Shown here one piece after another: positions 26,755-39,142 of a stretch of DNA of 64,000 nt. Position 1 is the stretch's first letter. Each line of letters begins with the position of its first letter. Where the stretch lies: NCBI GenBank assembly GCA_003963115.1, contig RXJQ01000011.1:1-64000 (forward strand). The letters are read 5' to 3'. The stretch comes from Burkholderiales bacterium (GTDB taxonomy: Bacteria > Pseudomonadota > Gammaproteobacteria > Burkholderiales > Burkholderiaceae_C). Under the pieces are notes generated by a model that was given only the letters and a program-made list of their open reading frames with translations, was not told where the DNA came from and made no database searches. The position numbers were made by a program, and so were the translations under genes.

Positions 26755-27825
26755 TCACAGCGGCCTGAGCACGTCAACCGGACAGCCCTTGCGCAACCAG
26801 TCCTGCCATTCATCGGCCAGCGCTTCGGCCTGGCTCACGGCTTGCGTCCAGGCCTTGATGCGCTGGTCGTACGACAGCTTGGCGAAGTCCTTGCGATCTG
26901 GCAATTTGCCGCCTGGCAGGCCCGCCACCCATTGCGGGCTGGGCGCCAGCAGCACCATGTTGTCCAGCCAGGCGCTGGCGCGGTGTCGCCACTTCAAGGC
27001 CTTGTCCAGCCAGCCCGGCACCACCTGGCGCTGGAAGTGCGGATACAGCACCAGGCCCTGGTCCATGGCCGAGTAGTGCCAGTGGAAGTGGTAGTCCACA
27101 ATGCCGCCGTCCCAGTGGGAACCATGCGCTGCGCCGGGGATGTCGTGCACAGCCTCCAGCATGAAGGGGATGCTGCATGAGGCCAGCATGGCCGGCAGAA
27201 AGTTGGCCTGATCGAGCTCCACGCGGCCCGTGGGCAGGTCGTTCAAGGGAACGGGCAAGGCCTCGCCCGCGCTGGAAAACACCGTGCGCTCCAGGAACAG
27301 GCCCACGGCCTTGCGGCTCAGCGCATTGCCCAGCGCCAGGCCGGTGAAGCCAATTGCCGTCCGAGGCGGCGTGCCATGACGCAGCACCTGCCTGCCGCGC
27401 GAGGTCAGCACGTGAAGCCGAAAGCGCGGGTGGCGCAACACGCTCTCCACCTCCTTGCCAAAGAAGGAGGTGAGCGTCTCGGTGAAGCCCGCCGTGATGC
27501 GCCGGGCTGAGGGCATCTTGCGGCCCACCTCGGGCTCGATGTGCTGCTGGATGTAGCCATGCGCAAGATTACGAAACGCCTGGGCGGCGTCAGGCATGGC
27601 GGCGCAAGCCATGCGCCACGCGCCGATCGACGCCCCCACGAGGTGCACCGTGTGGCCGCCCTGCGGCAGCCAGTGACCGAAAAGATGCTGATCCAGATGA
27701 TTGAGGATCAAGCCTTTCGGACCACCCGCTGCGGCGGGGACCAGGCGCACGTCCTGCGGCGACAGGCCATGGGCCTCGATGTGCCGACGCGCGCGCTCGC
27801 CGACATGGATATGCAATGCCTTCAT
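26755..27825 (-). CDS. Patatin-like phospholipase
   Basis: 356 residues. The oxyanion stretch AAAGGPKGL and the nucleophile elbow G-A-S-I-G-A-W lie near residues 35 and 65. The catalytic Asp is in HWDGGIVDYH near residue 250, giving the Ser-Asp dyad of patatins. It lacks a signal peptide. It would hydrolyse acyl ester bonds of membrane lipids. The ATG at 27825 starts the conserved part (MKALHIHVGERARRHI); 30 upstream codons have no homology. It diverges from the P-type ATPase gene 131 bases away; I saw no metal-responsive operator there. Confidence 0.8.
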   Translation of the reverse strand: MKALHIHVGERARRHIEAHGLSPQDVRLVPAAAGGPKGLILNHLDQHLFGHWLPQGGHTVHLVGASIGAWRMACAAMPDAAQAFRNLAHGYIQQHIEPEVGRKMPSARRITAGFTETLTSFFGKEVESVLRHPRFRLHVLTSRGRQVLRHGTPPRTAIGFTGLALGNALSRKAVGLFLERTVFSSAGEALPVPLNDLPTGRVELDQANFLPAMLASCSIPFMLEAVHDIPGAAHGSHWDGGIVDYHFHWHYSAMDQGLVLYPHFQRQVVPGWLDKALKWRHRASAWLDNMVLLAPSPQWVAGLPGGKLPDRKDFAKLSYDQRIKAWTQAVSQAEALADEWQDWLRKGCPVDVLRPL

Positions 27826-27956
27826 GGACAAGCAGAATAGCCCAGAGCGCCGCGACCTGAGGCTCGCTGCGGCGGATGGCCTTGTCAGGCGCCGGCCTGC
27901 CGGCGAAAGCCACATGCCACAATGGACGCCACCAACGCATGGTGCCGCTTGCAGTC

Positions 27957-30230
27957 ATGAGCCCCACGACCCGTCGTCCCATCAACATCCCTGTGCGTGT
28001 GGAGCCCGCCGTGCGGCCTGTGCACACGCACGATCATGCACATGCCGATGGCGATTGCTGCGCGCCAACTGACATGGCCCAGCCCCCGGCTGCACCACAA
28101 GCCGCACCAACGGGCTCGGAGAAGGTCCGCTTTCAGATCGACAAGATGGACTGCCCGACCGAAGAGCGGCTGATCCGCAACCGGCTGGAGCCCATGCCGG
28201 GCGTGGTGCGCCTGGACTTCAACCTCCTCAGCCGAGAGCTGACCGTCTTCCACAAGTTGCCAGACACCCAAGGCCTGCAAGCTGCCCTGACCGAGCTGGA
28301 CATGGCGCCGCGCGTGATGAGCGAGGATCAGGCCCCGGAGCCCTTGCCTCAAGCCCTGCCCTTGGATATGCAGCTGCAATTGGCGCTGGCCGGCCTGGCC
28401 GCGCTCGGTGCCGAGTACGTGGACTGGACTTCGCCACGCGGACAAGGCTGGATCATGGCCATGCTGGCTGCGCTGGCCGTGGCCTTGCGCGGCGGCCCCA
28501 CCCTCAAGAAGGGCTGGATCGCGTTGCGTCACGGCACGCTCAACATCTACTTCCTGATGAGCCTGGCTGTCACAGGTGCGGTGGCGATCGGCAAGTGGTC
28601 CGAGGCCGCGATGGTGATCGTGCTGTTTGCCGTGGCCGAGGCCATCGAGGCGGTCTCGCTGGAGCGCGCGCGCAAAGCGATCCAGTCTCTGAGTGCCTTG
28701 GCACCTGACCAGGCCTCGGTGATGCGGCAGGGGCAATGGCAGACCTGCCCGGTCGCCGAGGTCCAGGCCCATGAACGCATCCTGATCCGAACTGGCGAAC
28801 GCGTTCCCTTGGACGCGCAGGTGCTCCAAGGCCGAGCAGCGGTCAACGAAGCACCCATCACCGGCGAGAGCATGCCCGTCGACAAGCTACCAGGCGACGC
28901 GCTCTACGCCGGCACCATCCTCGCCGATGGCGTGCTCGAAGCGAAGGTCACGGCCACCGCCGGCCACCGCACGCTGGACCGCATTGCCGCTGCCATCCAG
29001 GGCGCGCAGTCTCAACGCGCGCCCACCCAGCGTTTCGTGGACCAGTTCGCGCGCTACTACACCCCGGCCGTGGTCATGCTGGCCGCGCTGGTGGCTGCGT
29101 TGGGGCCCTGGCTGGTGGGTGGCGGCGCATTCCATTGGTTCTACCAGGCCCTGGTGCTGCTGGTGATCGCCTGCCCCTGCGCGCTGGTGGTGTCTACCCC
29201 GGTCACCGTGGTCAGCGGGCTGGCCAATGCCGCGCGGCTGGGCATCCTGATCAAGGGCGGTGCGTACCTGGAACAAGGGCGCCTGATCAAGGCCGTGGCA
29301 CTGGACAAAACCGGTACGCTCACCGAAGGCCGCCCCGTGCTGACCGATGTGGTGGCGCTCAACCGCTTCAATGCGCAGAATGCACTGCGTCTGGCTGCGA
29401 GCCTGGACCAGCACAGCCGCCACCCCATCGCACAGGCCTTGGTAGCCGCCTGGCGAGAGCGGGACCCGCATGGCGTGCTCGCGCCCGTCGAACAGTTCGA
29501 TGTGGTGGCTGGTCGCGGCGTCAGTGGCCGCATCGACGACCAGCCCTGGCAGTTAGGCAACCATCGTCTCGTGGAAGAACTGGGCCTGTGCTCACACGAA
29601 CTCGAAGCACGGCTGGACACGCTCGAAATGCAGGGCAAGACCGCCTTCGTGCTGCTGGACAGCGAGGGCCCGGTGGCCATCCTGGCGATGGCCGATGTGG
29701 TGCGCCCGGAAAGCCGTGAAGCGATCTCGGCACTCAAGCGGTTGGGCGTCCAACCCACCATGCTGACGGGCGACAACCAGGCTGCCGCGCTGCACATCGC
29801 GCAGCAGATCGGCATCGAAGACGTGCGCGCCCACCTTTTGCCCGACGACAAGCTGCGGGCCATGGAAGAGCTGATCAAGCAGCACCAGGCCGTGGCCATG
29901 GTGGGCGATGGCGTCAACGACGCACCCGCCCTGGCCCGCGCCACCATCGGCATGGCCATGGGTGCGGCCGGTACCGCCACCGCGCTGGAAACGGCCGACG
30001 TGGCCATCATGGACGACGACCCACGCAAGGTCGCCCAGTTCATTCGCCTGAGCCAGGCCACCAGTGCCGTGCTCAAGCAGAACATCACCATGGCCCTGCT
30101 CATCAAGGCCGTGTTCCTGGCCCTGGCACTGGCTGGTCAAGCCACCTTGTGGATGGCCGTCTTCGCTGACATGGGCGCCAGCCTGCTGGTGGTCTTCAAC
30201 GGCCTGAGGCTGCTGCGCCTCAAGCCTTGA
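27957..30230 (+). CDS. Zn/Cd/Pb-translocating P1B-type ATPase
   Basis: 757 residues. A His-rich N-terminus (HTHDHAHADGDCC) precedes one HMA domain with metal motif MDCPTEE (DCxxE, as in Zn/Cd/Pb pumps). Six to eight helices surround the ion path CPC (IACPCALVVSTP). Phosphorylation occurs at DKTGTLTEG, with TGES actuator, TGDN and GDGVNDAPALA. It exports divalent heavy metal from the cytosol. The ATG at 27957 is chosen; 27 more codons are open upstream. I found no MerR gene adjacent, so its regulator is elsewhere. Confidence 0.92.
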   Translation: MSPTTRRPINIPVRVEPAVRPVHTHDHAHADGDCCAPTDMAQPPAAPQAAPTGSEKVRFQIDKMDCPTEERLIRNRLEPMPGVVRLDFNLLSRELTVFHKLPDTQGLQAALTELDMAPRVMSEDQAPEPLPQALPLDMQLQLALAGLAALGAEYVDWTSPRGQGWIMAMLAALAVALRGGPTLKKGWIALRHGTLNIYFLMSLAVTGAVAIGKWSEAAMVIVLFAVAEAIEAVSLERARKAIQSLSALAPDQASVMRQGQWQTCPVAEVQAHERILIRTGERVPLDAQVLQGRAAVNEAPITGESMPVDKLPGDALYAGTILADGVLEAKVTATAGHRTLDRIAAAIQGAQSQRAPTQRFVDQFARYYTPAVVMLAALVAALGPWLVGGGAFHWFYQALVLLVIACPCALVVSTPVTVVSGLANAARLGILIKGGAYLEQGRLIKAVALDKTGTLTEGRPVLTDVVALNRFNAQNALRLAASLDQHSRHPIAQALVAAWRERDPHGVLAPVEQFDVVAGRGVSGRIDDQPWQLGNHRLVEELGLCSHELEARLDTLEMQGKTAFVLLDSEGPVAILAMADVVRPESREAISALKRLGVQPTMLTGDNQAAALHIAQQIGIEDVRAHLLPDDKLRAMEELIKQHQAVAMVGDGVNDAPALARATIGMAMGAAGTATALETADVAIMDDDPRKVAQFIRLSQATSAVLKQNITMALLIKAVFLALALAGQATLWMAVFADMGASLLVVFNGLRLLRLKP

Positions 30231-30251
30231 TCGCACACCTGGTGCCGGCCT

Positions 30252-32675
<2,424 letters not shown>

Positions 32676-32816
32676 GCGAGTAGCCTTTTTGATCAATCAG
32701 ACTGGGAGGGGGCGCAGTTTGCCACAGGGCCCGGGCCGCCCGCGCCTGTTCAAAGCAGGTGCGGATCAGGGACAATACGAGGTTTGTTCGTATTTTTCGC
32801 CTCTGCCTTCAAGCCC

Positions 32817-33854
32817 ATGGCCCTGCTGCCCTACTCCCTGCCGAAATCCGTGCTGTTCAACCTGGACCCGGAGGCCGCGCACGAGCTGACCATGGCCGGC
32901 CTGGCCCGCTTGCAGAACACGCCGCTGGCCTGCCTGTGGGGCGCCCAGCGCGTGAACGACCCGGTCGAGGTGGCCGGTATCACCTTCCCCAACCGCATCG
33001 GCATGGCCGCCGGCCTGGACAAGAACGGCCGTGTGATCGACGGTCTGGGTGCCATGGGCTTTGGCTTTGTGGAGGTGGGCACGGTCACGCCCAAGGCCCA
33101 GCCGGGCAACCCCAAGCCGCGCATGTTCCGCCTGCCCGAGGCCAACGCGCTGATCAACCGCCTGGGCTTCAACAACGAAGGCTTGGACGCTTTCCTCGCC
33201 AACGTCAAACGTGCGCAGTTCCGCAGCAAGGGCGGTATCCTGGGCCTGAACATCGGCAAGAACGCCGTCACGCCGATCGAGAACGCGGTGGACGACTACC
33301 TGATCTGCCTGGAAGGCGTCTACCCGCACGCCGACTACGTCACCATCAACATCTCATCGCCCAACACCAAGAACCTGCGCGCCCTTCAGAGCGACGAGGC
33401 CCTTGATGACCTGCTGGGCAAGTTGCAGGAACGCCGCCAGCAGTTGATCCAGCGCCATGGCCGCACCGTGCCCATGTTCGTGAAGATCGCGCCCGACCTT
33501 GATGAGACGCAGGTCGGCGTGATCGCCGCCACCTTGCAGAAGAACGGCATCGATGGCGTCATCGCCACCAATACGACCATCTCGCGCGATGCGGTCAAGG
33601 GCTTGCAACATGCCGAAGAAACCGGTGGCCTGAGTGGCGCCCCAGTTCTGGAAGCCAGCAACCGCGTGATCCGCCAACTGCGCGCCGCCTTGGGACCGCG
33701 CTTCCCGATCATCGGCGTAGGTGGGGTGATGAGCGCCGCCGATGCCCGCTCCAAGCGCGACGCGGGTGCCGATCTGGTCCAGATCTACACCGGCTTGATC
33801 TACAAGGGCCCAGGCCTGGTCAAGGACTGCGCGCAGGCGCTCAAGCTGGGCTGA
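32817..33854 (+). CDS. pyrD: Dihydroorotate dehydrogenase (quinone), class 2
   Basis: 345 residues. The N-terminal helix pair typical of the membrane-bound class 2 enzyme ([25 protein letters not shown]) is followed by [19 protein letters not shown], and [11 protein letters not shown], where Ser is the catalytic base. TNTTISRD and [27 protein letters not shown] bind FMN. It oxidises dihydroorotate in pyrimidine synthesis and passes electrons to quinone. A much longer reading frame running upstream antisense to tex is an artefact. The 3' end overlaps the convergent kinase-like gene by 14 bases. Confidence 0.95.
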   Translation: MALLPYSLPKSVLFNLDPEAAHELTMAGLARLQNTPLACLWGAQRVNDPVEVAGITFPNRIGMAAGLDKNGRVIDGLGAMGFGFVEVGTVTPKAQPGNPKPRMFRLPEANALINRLGFNNEGLDAFLANVKRAQFRSKGGILGLNIGKNAVTPIENAVDDYLICLEGVYPHADYVTINISSPNTKNLRALQSDEALDDLLGKLQERRQQLIQRHGRTVPMFVKIAPDLDETQVGVIAATLQKNGIDGVIATNTTISRDAVKGLQHAEETGGLSGAPVLEASNRVIRQLRAALGPRFPIIGVGGVMSAADARSKRDAGADLVQIYTGLIYKGPGLVKDCAQALKLG

Positions 33855-35613
33855 CGGTTTTCGCCGGACGCGGCGAGTTGCTGTCCACCAGACGGATGGC
33901 TTGTTCCAGCGTCAGGTTGCACTCCTTGGCCGTGAGGCCGAGTGCCCGTGCATAACGCAGGTAGACCTGGTGCATGGCCGGCGGCGTCTTCTGGGGGTCC
34001 AGCGAGAGGGTATGCACGATCTCGTTGGCCAGGCTGGCCACGGTGCGCAAAGTGTCCTCGGGCGTGGTGGGTGTGCGCACGGGCGTGCTGCGGCTCAAGG
34101 GCCGCGCAGCCTGGAGGAGCCGCTCATGAAAGCCCCAGTGCTTGAGCACCGCAATCGACAGATCGTCCAGGTTCACGCCCAATACGGCACCGGTGGCAGC
34201 CTCCATGGTCATGCCCGGCGTTGGCGTGCTGTCCTCGGCATCGGATGACGGCGGGCCGGGCTGCATCAGGCGCTTGACCTGGGCCGCCTCTTCCGGGAAG
34301 TGGTAGAGGATCAGCAACCAGCCCAGCCGCTGCGACATGGCCGACAGCGAAGCCTCTTCATCGTGGATGGAGAACGGCGCCATCAGGCGGGCGATGTGGC
34401 CAGCCAGACAGGTCAGGCGCAACTCCTTGTCCAGCTCGGTGATGGCCAGTGAGCCATCTTCACCTGACATGCTTTTCTGCGCGCCTAGCGCGCCCGGCCA
34501 TGAACGCACGCTACCCAGCACCTTGCGCACGCCTTGCTGGCCCAGCAGCAGGATCGAGCGGGCCAGTGTGGTCACGCCGTCGTCAGCGCTGTGGCTTTGG
34601 TAGGACGCCACATTGACCGCGCGCAGCATCTCCCAGCACAGCGCGGGGTTCTTCACGATGATGTCGATGATGTCGTCGACATGCAAAGCCTCTTGCGACA
34701 GGCTGCCGATCAAGGCGCGCTCCGTACCGAGCCGGCCTGGCAGCGCCCCCACGGTGTTGAGACGGTCCAGCAGCAAGGCCAGCGGCCCGCCAGAGTCTTC
34801 GGCATTGGTCTTGACCCAGCCTTGGAGTGCGCTGAGCAAGGTCCGCGCATTGAGGTAGCGCTGGCGCTGCTGGCGGTCGGTCGCACGGTTGACGATGGAC
34901 CGCAGCGTCTCTGGCACAGGGTGCGGCGTCGTCCAGGGCAGGCGCACGATCTCCGTGCCGATACGGCCGGCGGCATGGCCCAGGTCGGCATCGTCCAATG
35001 CGGGGCTGTTGGCCAGCAGGCGGTACATCAGCAGGCCGACCATGAGCACGTCGCGCTCGGCGGCCTGGCGGATCTGCTGGCGGCCATAGTTGGGGCGACC
35101 GACCTCACCCGGCGCCAGCGGCGCGAGGCCGCAACTCAGCCCGGCGACGCGGGCACGGCCAGCCTTGTCGACCAGCAGATTGTGCAGGCCGATGTCCTGG
35201 TGCGCGACACCGCCCTCGTGCGCGTATGCAACGCCTTCGAGGATGTCGCACACCATGGTGATGACCTCCAGCGGCGAGGGCGGCGATCCAGCCGAGAGGC
35301 GCTCGGCCAGGGTCACGCTCTGGCCACGCGCATAGCTCACGAAGGGCCAGCCGTCATGCGAGGAGATTTCGAGCACTTCCGCCAGGCAGGGGTGCTTCAA
35401 GCGCGCGCCAGCCTGCACTTCCTGCGTCCACGCGTCGCGCTCTTTGTCGTTCTGTGGCTGGGCTCGGGGCACGCACAGCAGCACCTCCTGCTGAAGTCGC
35501 GGGTCCAGCGCCAGCCAGGTGCCCGACGCATGGCTGCGCCCGAGCATCTGCCGCAGCTCGAAGCGCCCGAAGTAGCGGGGGGCTGTGGTCGTGGTTGGCG
35601 AGACAGCGGACAT
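33841..35613 (-). CDS. Predicted pseudokinase-HDOD domain protein
   Basis: 590 residues. Residues ~15-265 have a Hanks-type kinase fold ([43 protein letters not shown]; an activation-segment-like [25 protein letters not shown]). Key residues are missing: the beta-3 Lys position reads V-L-L-C, the loop Lys of HRDxKxxN is Gly, and the DFG Asp is Ser (L-S-C-G). Residues ~285-470 are an HDOD domain ([45 protein letters not shown], in pieces), common in signal output proteins. No membrane segment. It is likely a catalytically dead scaffold or sensor; signal and partner are unknown. Confidence 0.82.
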   Translation of the reverse strand: MSAVSPTTTTAPRYFGRFELRQMLGRSHASGTWLALDPRLQQEVLLCVPRAQPQNDKERDAWTQEVQAGARLKHPCLAEVLEISSHDGWPFVSYARGQSVTLAERLSAGSPPSPLEVITMVCDILEGVAYAHEGGVAHQDIGLHNLLVDKAGRARVAGLSCGLAPLAPGEVGRPNYGRQQIRQAAERDVLMVGLLMYRLLANSPALDDADLGHAAGRIGTEIVRLPWTTPHPVPETLRSIVNRATDRQQRQRYLNARTLLSALQGWVKTNAEDSGGPLALLLDRLNTVGALPGRLGTERALIGSLSQEALHVDDIIDIIVKNPALCWEMLRAVNVASYQSHSADDGVTTLARSILLLGQQGVRKVLGSVRSWPGALGAQKSMSGEDGSLAITELDKELRLTCLAGHIARLMAPFSIHDEEASLSAMSQRLGWLLILYHFPEEAAQVKRLMQPGPPSSDAEDSTPTPGMTMEAATGAVLGVNLDDLSIAVLKHWGFHERLLQAARPLSRSTPVRTPTTPEDTLRTVASLANEIVHTLSLDPQKTPPAMHQVYLRYARALGLTAKECNLTLEQAIRLVDSNSPRPAKTVSPA

Positions 35614-35764
35614 GTTGATGTCAGGACAAGGTGGCTCCGGGGAGAGATGTATCCCCATGTAAACATCTTGGATTGCACTACAGCCTGGGCTTCCTTAAAA
35701 CCCCGTCAAGCGCCCCAAACCCGGTTCTTTTTCACAAAGAGCTTGACGATACGCGCCATCCCAC

Positions 35765-38700
35765 TTATTCCAGGGGCACCCACTCCCCGGCGCCGGTGAT
35801 GAAGGCAGCCCTCACCACCTCTCCTGGCTGCAAGGCCGACACGGCTGCCACGTAGCGCTGCATCTGCGCTCTGTAGGCCGCCAGGGCCTGCGGGCGATGC
35901 TGGAGCTTGTAGTCCAGCACCCACCACTCGCGCCCGCTGGCGCCATCGATGGCCACCAGCCGGTCCAGACGCAGAACCTGTCCTTGGTCCTGCAGGGCCA
36001 CCTCGTTGCCCGCCCAGGCCAGTTGATCGGGGTCCAGCCAAGTCTGCAAGGCTGGTGCATGCAGGATCGTGCCGGCCAGATGAAGCGCCGCCGGATGGTG
36101 TTCGGTGGACAACTCCAAGGCCTTGGCCGCGTTGAGTACCGCACGCGACAGGCGCTCCTGACTGCGCTGCTTGACGGGCAAGGGCGTGAGCCATTCCAGC
36201 ACGCGGTGTACGACCTGGCCCAGCAGTTGGGCGTCGCTGCTTTCGGGCATGGCGTCGGCAGTATCACCAGTTGCCTCATCCACCGGACCGGGGCGCGCCA
36301 GAAGCGCAGGCCAGGTCGCATAGGCCACATCCCGCGACTCGCCCACGCGCGCAAAAGCCTCACGCGATGCGACAGGCTCGACTTGCCAGACCTGCTCCGG
36401 GTCCATGGCCCCACTGGCCACCAGCCTCTGCCACCAACTGCCGCCCGCCAGGCTGCCTTGTGCCCTGGGCTGAGTCCGGCTGAACACCAATTGGCAGCGG
36501 GCCCGGGTCAGCGCCACATACAGCGCGTTGAGTTCCTCGCGTTGATCGGCCTGCCGGTCTTCCTCCAGCGCACGGGCCAGGCTGGGCGGCGGGTTGCTCT
36601 GCGAACGGATGAAGGCACAAGACAGTGGCCGCTCCGCGCTCTCGGGCCAGTCCACCATGAGGGCATAGCTGTCTTTGCGAGCTGGCTCCGGGTCGGTGTC
36701 CACCATGAACACCACCCTGGCCTCCAGGCCCTTGGCACCGTGGATCGTCAAGAGCTGCACCGCGCCAGACTGCGAACGTGGCGGCAGGTTCAAGGGCAGG
36801 CGCTTGAGCGCCCTCACCCAGCGGTACGGCGTGGCATCACGCCCTGCGTCCATCTCCAGGCTTTGAGACAGCAGCGCATCCACATGGAACAGGGCCTGCA
36901 CACGCCTGCTCGATGGCACGCAGGCCAGCAGACGCTCGCGATACTGCCCATCGGTCACCACACGCTCCAGCAAGTCATGCGGTGGTGCAACGCAGGCAAT
37001 CTCCGCCCACGCTTGCAGCAGTTGCGCCGCGCGCTGTATCGATGGTGGGCAAGCTGCATCAGGCGCCCAACGCATCAAGGCACGCCACCAGGATATCGCC
37101 GGGCCATCGCCTGACACACCGCGCACCCGGGACGCCAGTTGCAGCAACTCGTGATCCGTCACACCGAACAAGGGGCTCTTCAAGGCATGGGCCAGGGCCA
37201 GGTCGTGATGCGGCGACACCAGCGCATCCAGCACGGCCACCAGGTCACGCACTTCAGGCGTGTCGATCAGGAGCGTGTCTTCAGGGGCGATGTGCGGCAC
37301 ATCATGTTCATCCAACGCCTGGGCCACCATGGCCAGGGTAGCCCGCTTGCGGCTCAGCACGAAAATGTCGGTAGGTGCCAGGCCATCGCGCCGAACCAGG
37401 CTGGACACGGCCTGCGCCACCTGCTCGGCCTCCATCTCCTTGATCGAGGTATGCGCCTTCTCGCGCGGTGTGATCAGGCTGTCGCGCCAGTGCTCGTCAA
37501 CCTCGGCCTTGTCGGCGTTGACGCGCATGACGGAAGGCAGCACCCGGATAAGGGCTTGGTCTTCAGACGCCGTGGTGTGCGCACGAAAACCTGGGAAGCT
37601 GCCATCTGCACAAGCTTGCCCCATGACCAGATTGAGCGCATCGATGATGCCCGGCGCGTTACGGCGCGTGTGATCGCAGGCCAGCAGGTCGCCATCCAGG
37701 GCGTCCAGCACGAAGGATTTGGCCGCGCTGAAGACACGCGGATCAGCGCGCCTGAAGCGGTAGATGCTCTGCTTGGGGTCGCCCACCAGGAAGACGCTGA
37801 TGGGCTGCCGCCCGCTTTGCCCCCCACCCGCGCCGGCGTAGGCCGACAGCCAGGATTTCAAGGTCTGCCACTGCAAAGGACTGGTGTCCTGGAACTCGTC
37901 CATCAACAGCTGGCGTACCTGGCTGTCCAGCCGCTCCTGGACCCAGCCAGACAACTCGGCATCGCCCAACAGGTGCGCTGCCGCCAACTCCAGGTCCACC
38001 ATGTCGGCCAGGCCTCGCTCGGTCTTGAGCTTAGCGTATTCCTCGAAGAGCAGAAGTGAGAGGCACACCATGTGCTCATGCAACGCATGCGCCTCGTGCT
38101 GGGTCACGGCCTGGTTCAAATCGACCAACCAGGCCTGCGCCCATTCCAGGTCGGCCAGCTCGCCCATCTTCTTGCGCGGCTCGCCCTTGTCGGTCAGCAG
38201 GGCCTTGCGCAAGGCCTGCGCTTGCATGCGCACATCACTCAGACCCAATGCCTGCTCGATGGCCACGCCCGCCTTCTGCGCCAACGTGCCCTTGGCCGTG
38301 GCCAACTGGCGCGCCAGCGACCAGAAATGCTCACGCACGCTCTCGCGCGACAAGGCCTCGCAAGGATGCCCCAGCCCTGCCCATTGCAAGGACCAATCGC
38401 CCACCTCGGGCACACTGCCCAACAAGGTGCCTGCCTGGTCGGACAGGCTCAACTCAAGACGGTTCTGCAGCGCGGTGTTCAGCCAGGCCTGCGCATTGAA
38501 GCGCCCCACTTCACGCACAACGGCCATGAAGGCCGCATAGCCATCCTGTGCCTCTTGGGCCTCCTTTGCCTTGTCCGCAGCTTGACTGCGCTGGGGTGAC
38601 ATGGCATCCAGCCGCCGCAGATAGCGCCCCCATAACTCAGGCCACAGCTCACTGGTGTCTTCGACCAATTGCAGCTCAGGCGGCAAGCCCAGCTCGTTGA

Positions 38701-39142
38701 GAACATCCAGCGGCGCGGCCTTCACCAAGCGCGAGAACCAGCCGTGGATGGTGTGGATGTCCACCCCGCGCCCATCGTCCAGCCAGTTCGCGTAAAGCTG
38801 CTGCAAGCGGGGCACCAGTTGGGGCACCTGCTCCGGCGCCACACCCCGGATGCGCAATTGCAAGGCACGCTCGGCATCGTCAGCCTGTGCGAACTCGCGC
38901 AGCCAGCCATGCAAGCGCTCGCGCATCTCGCCTGCGGCCTTCTTGGTGAAGGTGATGGCCAGGATCTGGTTCGGCGGCACGCCATCGAGCAAGGCTCGCA
39001 AGATGCGGGAGACCAGCATCCACGTCTTGCCGGCGCCTGCACATGCTTCCACCACCACGCTGCGGTGCGGATCACAGGCGATCTCGTAGAACCTGTCGCT
39101 GCCGACCACCTGGCCGTTGACTTCATAAGCGGCCTGGCTCAT
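35765..39142 (-). CDS. AddA-like UvrD/RecB helicase-nuclease
   Basis: 1125 residues. Walker A CAGAGKT at 34-40, then motif Ia AITFTKKAAGEM, motif II DEFQDTSPLQW, motif III DPKQSIYRFRRADP and later TIHGAKGLEARVVFMVD (motif V) and YVALTRARCQLV (motif VI). The C-terminal RecB-type nuclease has GQVVHRVLEWL, LDRLVAID and W-V-L-D-Y-K followed by ALAAYRAQMQRY. With AddB it forms a dual nuclease-helicase that resects double-strand breaks. The start overlaps the addB stop (ATGA), so the two are coupled. A genuine RecBCD locus elsewhere cannot be excluded. Confidence 0.85.
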   Translation of the reverse strand: MSQAAYEVNGQVVGSDRFYEIACDPHRSVVVEACAGAGKTWMLVSRILRALLDGVPPNQILAITFTKKAAGEMRERLHGWLREFAQADDAERALQLRIRGVAPEQVPQLVPRLQQLYANWLDDGRGVDIHTIHGWFSRLVKAAPLDVLNELGLPPELQLVEDTSELWPELWGRYLRRLDAMSPQRSQAADKAKEAQEAQDGYAAFMAVVREVGRFNAQAWLNTALQNRLELSLSDQAGTLLGSVPEVGDWSLQWAGLGHPCEALSRESVREHFWSLARQLATAKGTLAQKAGVAIEQALGLSDVRMQAQALRKALLTDKGEPRKKMGELADLEWAQAWLVDLNQAVTQHEAHALHEHMVCLSLLLFEEYAKLKTERGLADMVDLELAAAHLLGDAELSGWVQERLDSQVRQLLMDEFQDTSPLQWQTLKSWLSAYAGAGGGQSGRQPISVFLVGDPKQSIYRFRRADPRVFSAAKSFVLDALDGDLLACDHTRRNAPGIIDALNLVMGQACADGSFPGFRAHTTASEDQALIRVLPSVMRVNADKAEVDEHWRDSLITPREKAHTSIKEMEAEQVAQAVSSLVRRDGLAPTDIFVLSRKRATLAMVAQALDEHDVPHIAPEDTLLIDTPEVRDLVAVLDALVSPHHDLALAHALKSPLFGVTDHELLQLASRVRGVSGDGPAISWWRALMRWAPDAACPPSIQRAAQLLQAWAEIACVAPPHDLLERVVTDGQYRERLLACVPSSRRVQALFHVDALLSQSLEMDAGRDATPYRWVRALKRLPLNLPPRSQSGAVQLLTIHGAKGLEARVVFMVDTDPEPARKDSYALMVDWPESAERPLSCAFIRSQSNPPPSLARALEEDRQADQREELNALYVALTRARCQLVFSRTQPRAQGSLAGGSWWQRLVASGAMDPEQVWQVEPVASREAFARVGESRDVAYATWPALLARPGPVDEATGDTADAMPESSDAQLLGQVVHRVLEWLTPLPVKQRSQERLSRAVLNAAKALELSTEHHPAALHLAGTILHAPALQTWLDPDQLAWAGNEVALQDQGQVLRLDRLVAIDGASGREWWVLDYKLQHRPQALAAYRAQMQRYVAAVSALQPGEVVRAAFITGAGEWVPLE

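Noticed and set aside
27826-27956. MerR/ZntR-type operator before the P-type ATPase
   Set aside because: I found no spaced -35/-10 with a dyad between them; the gap shows nothing convincing.
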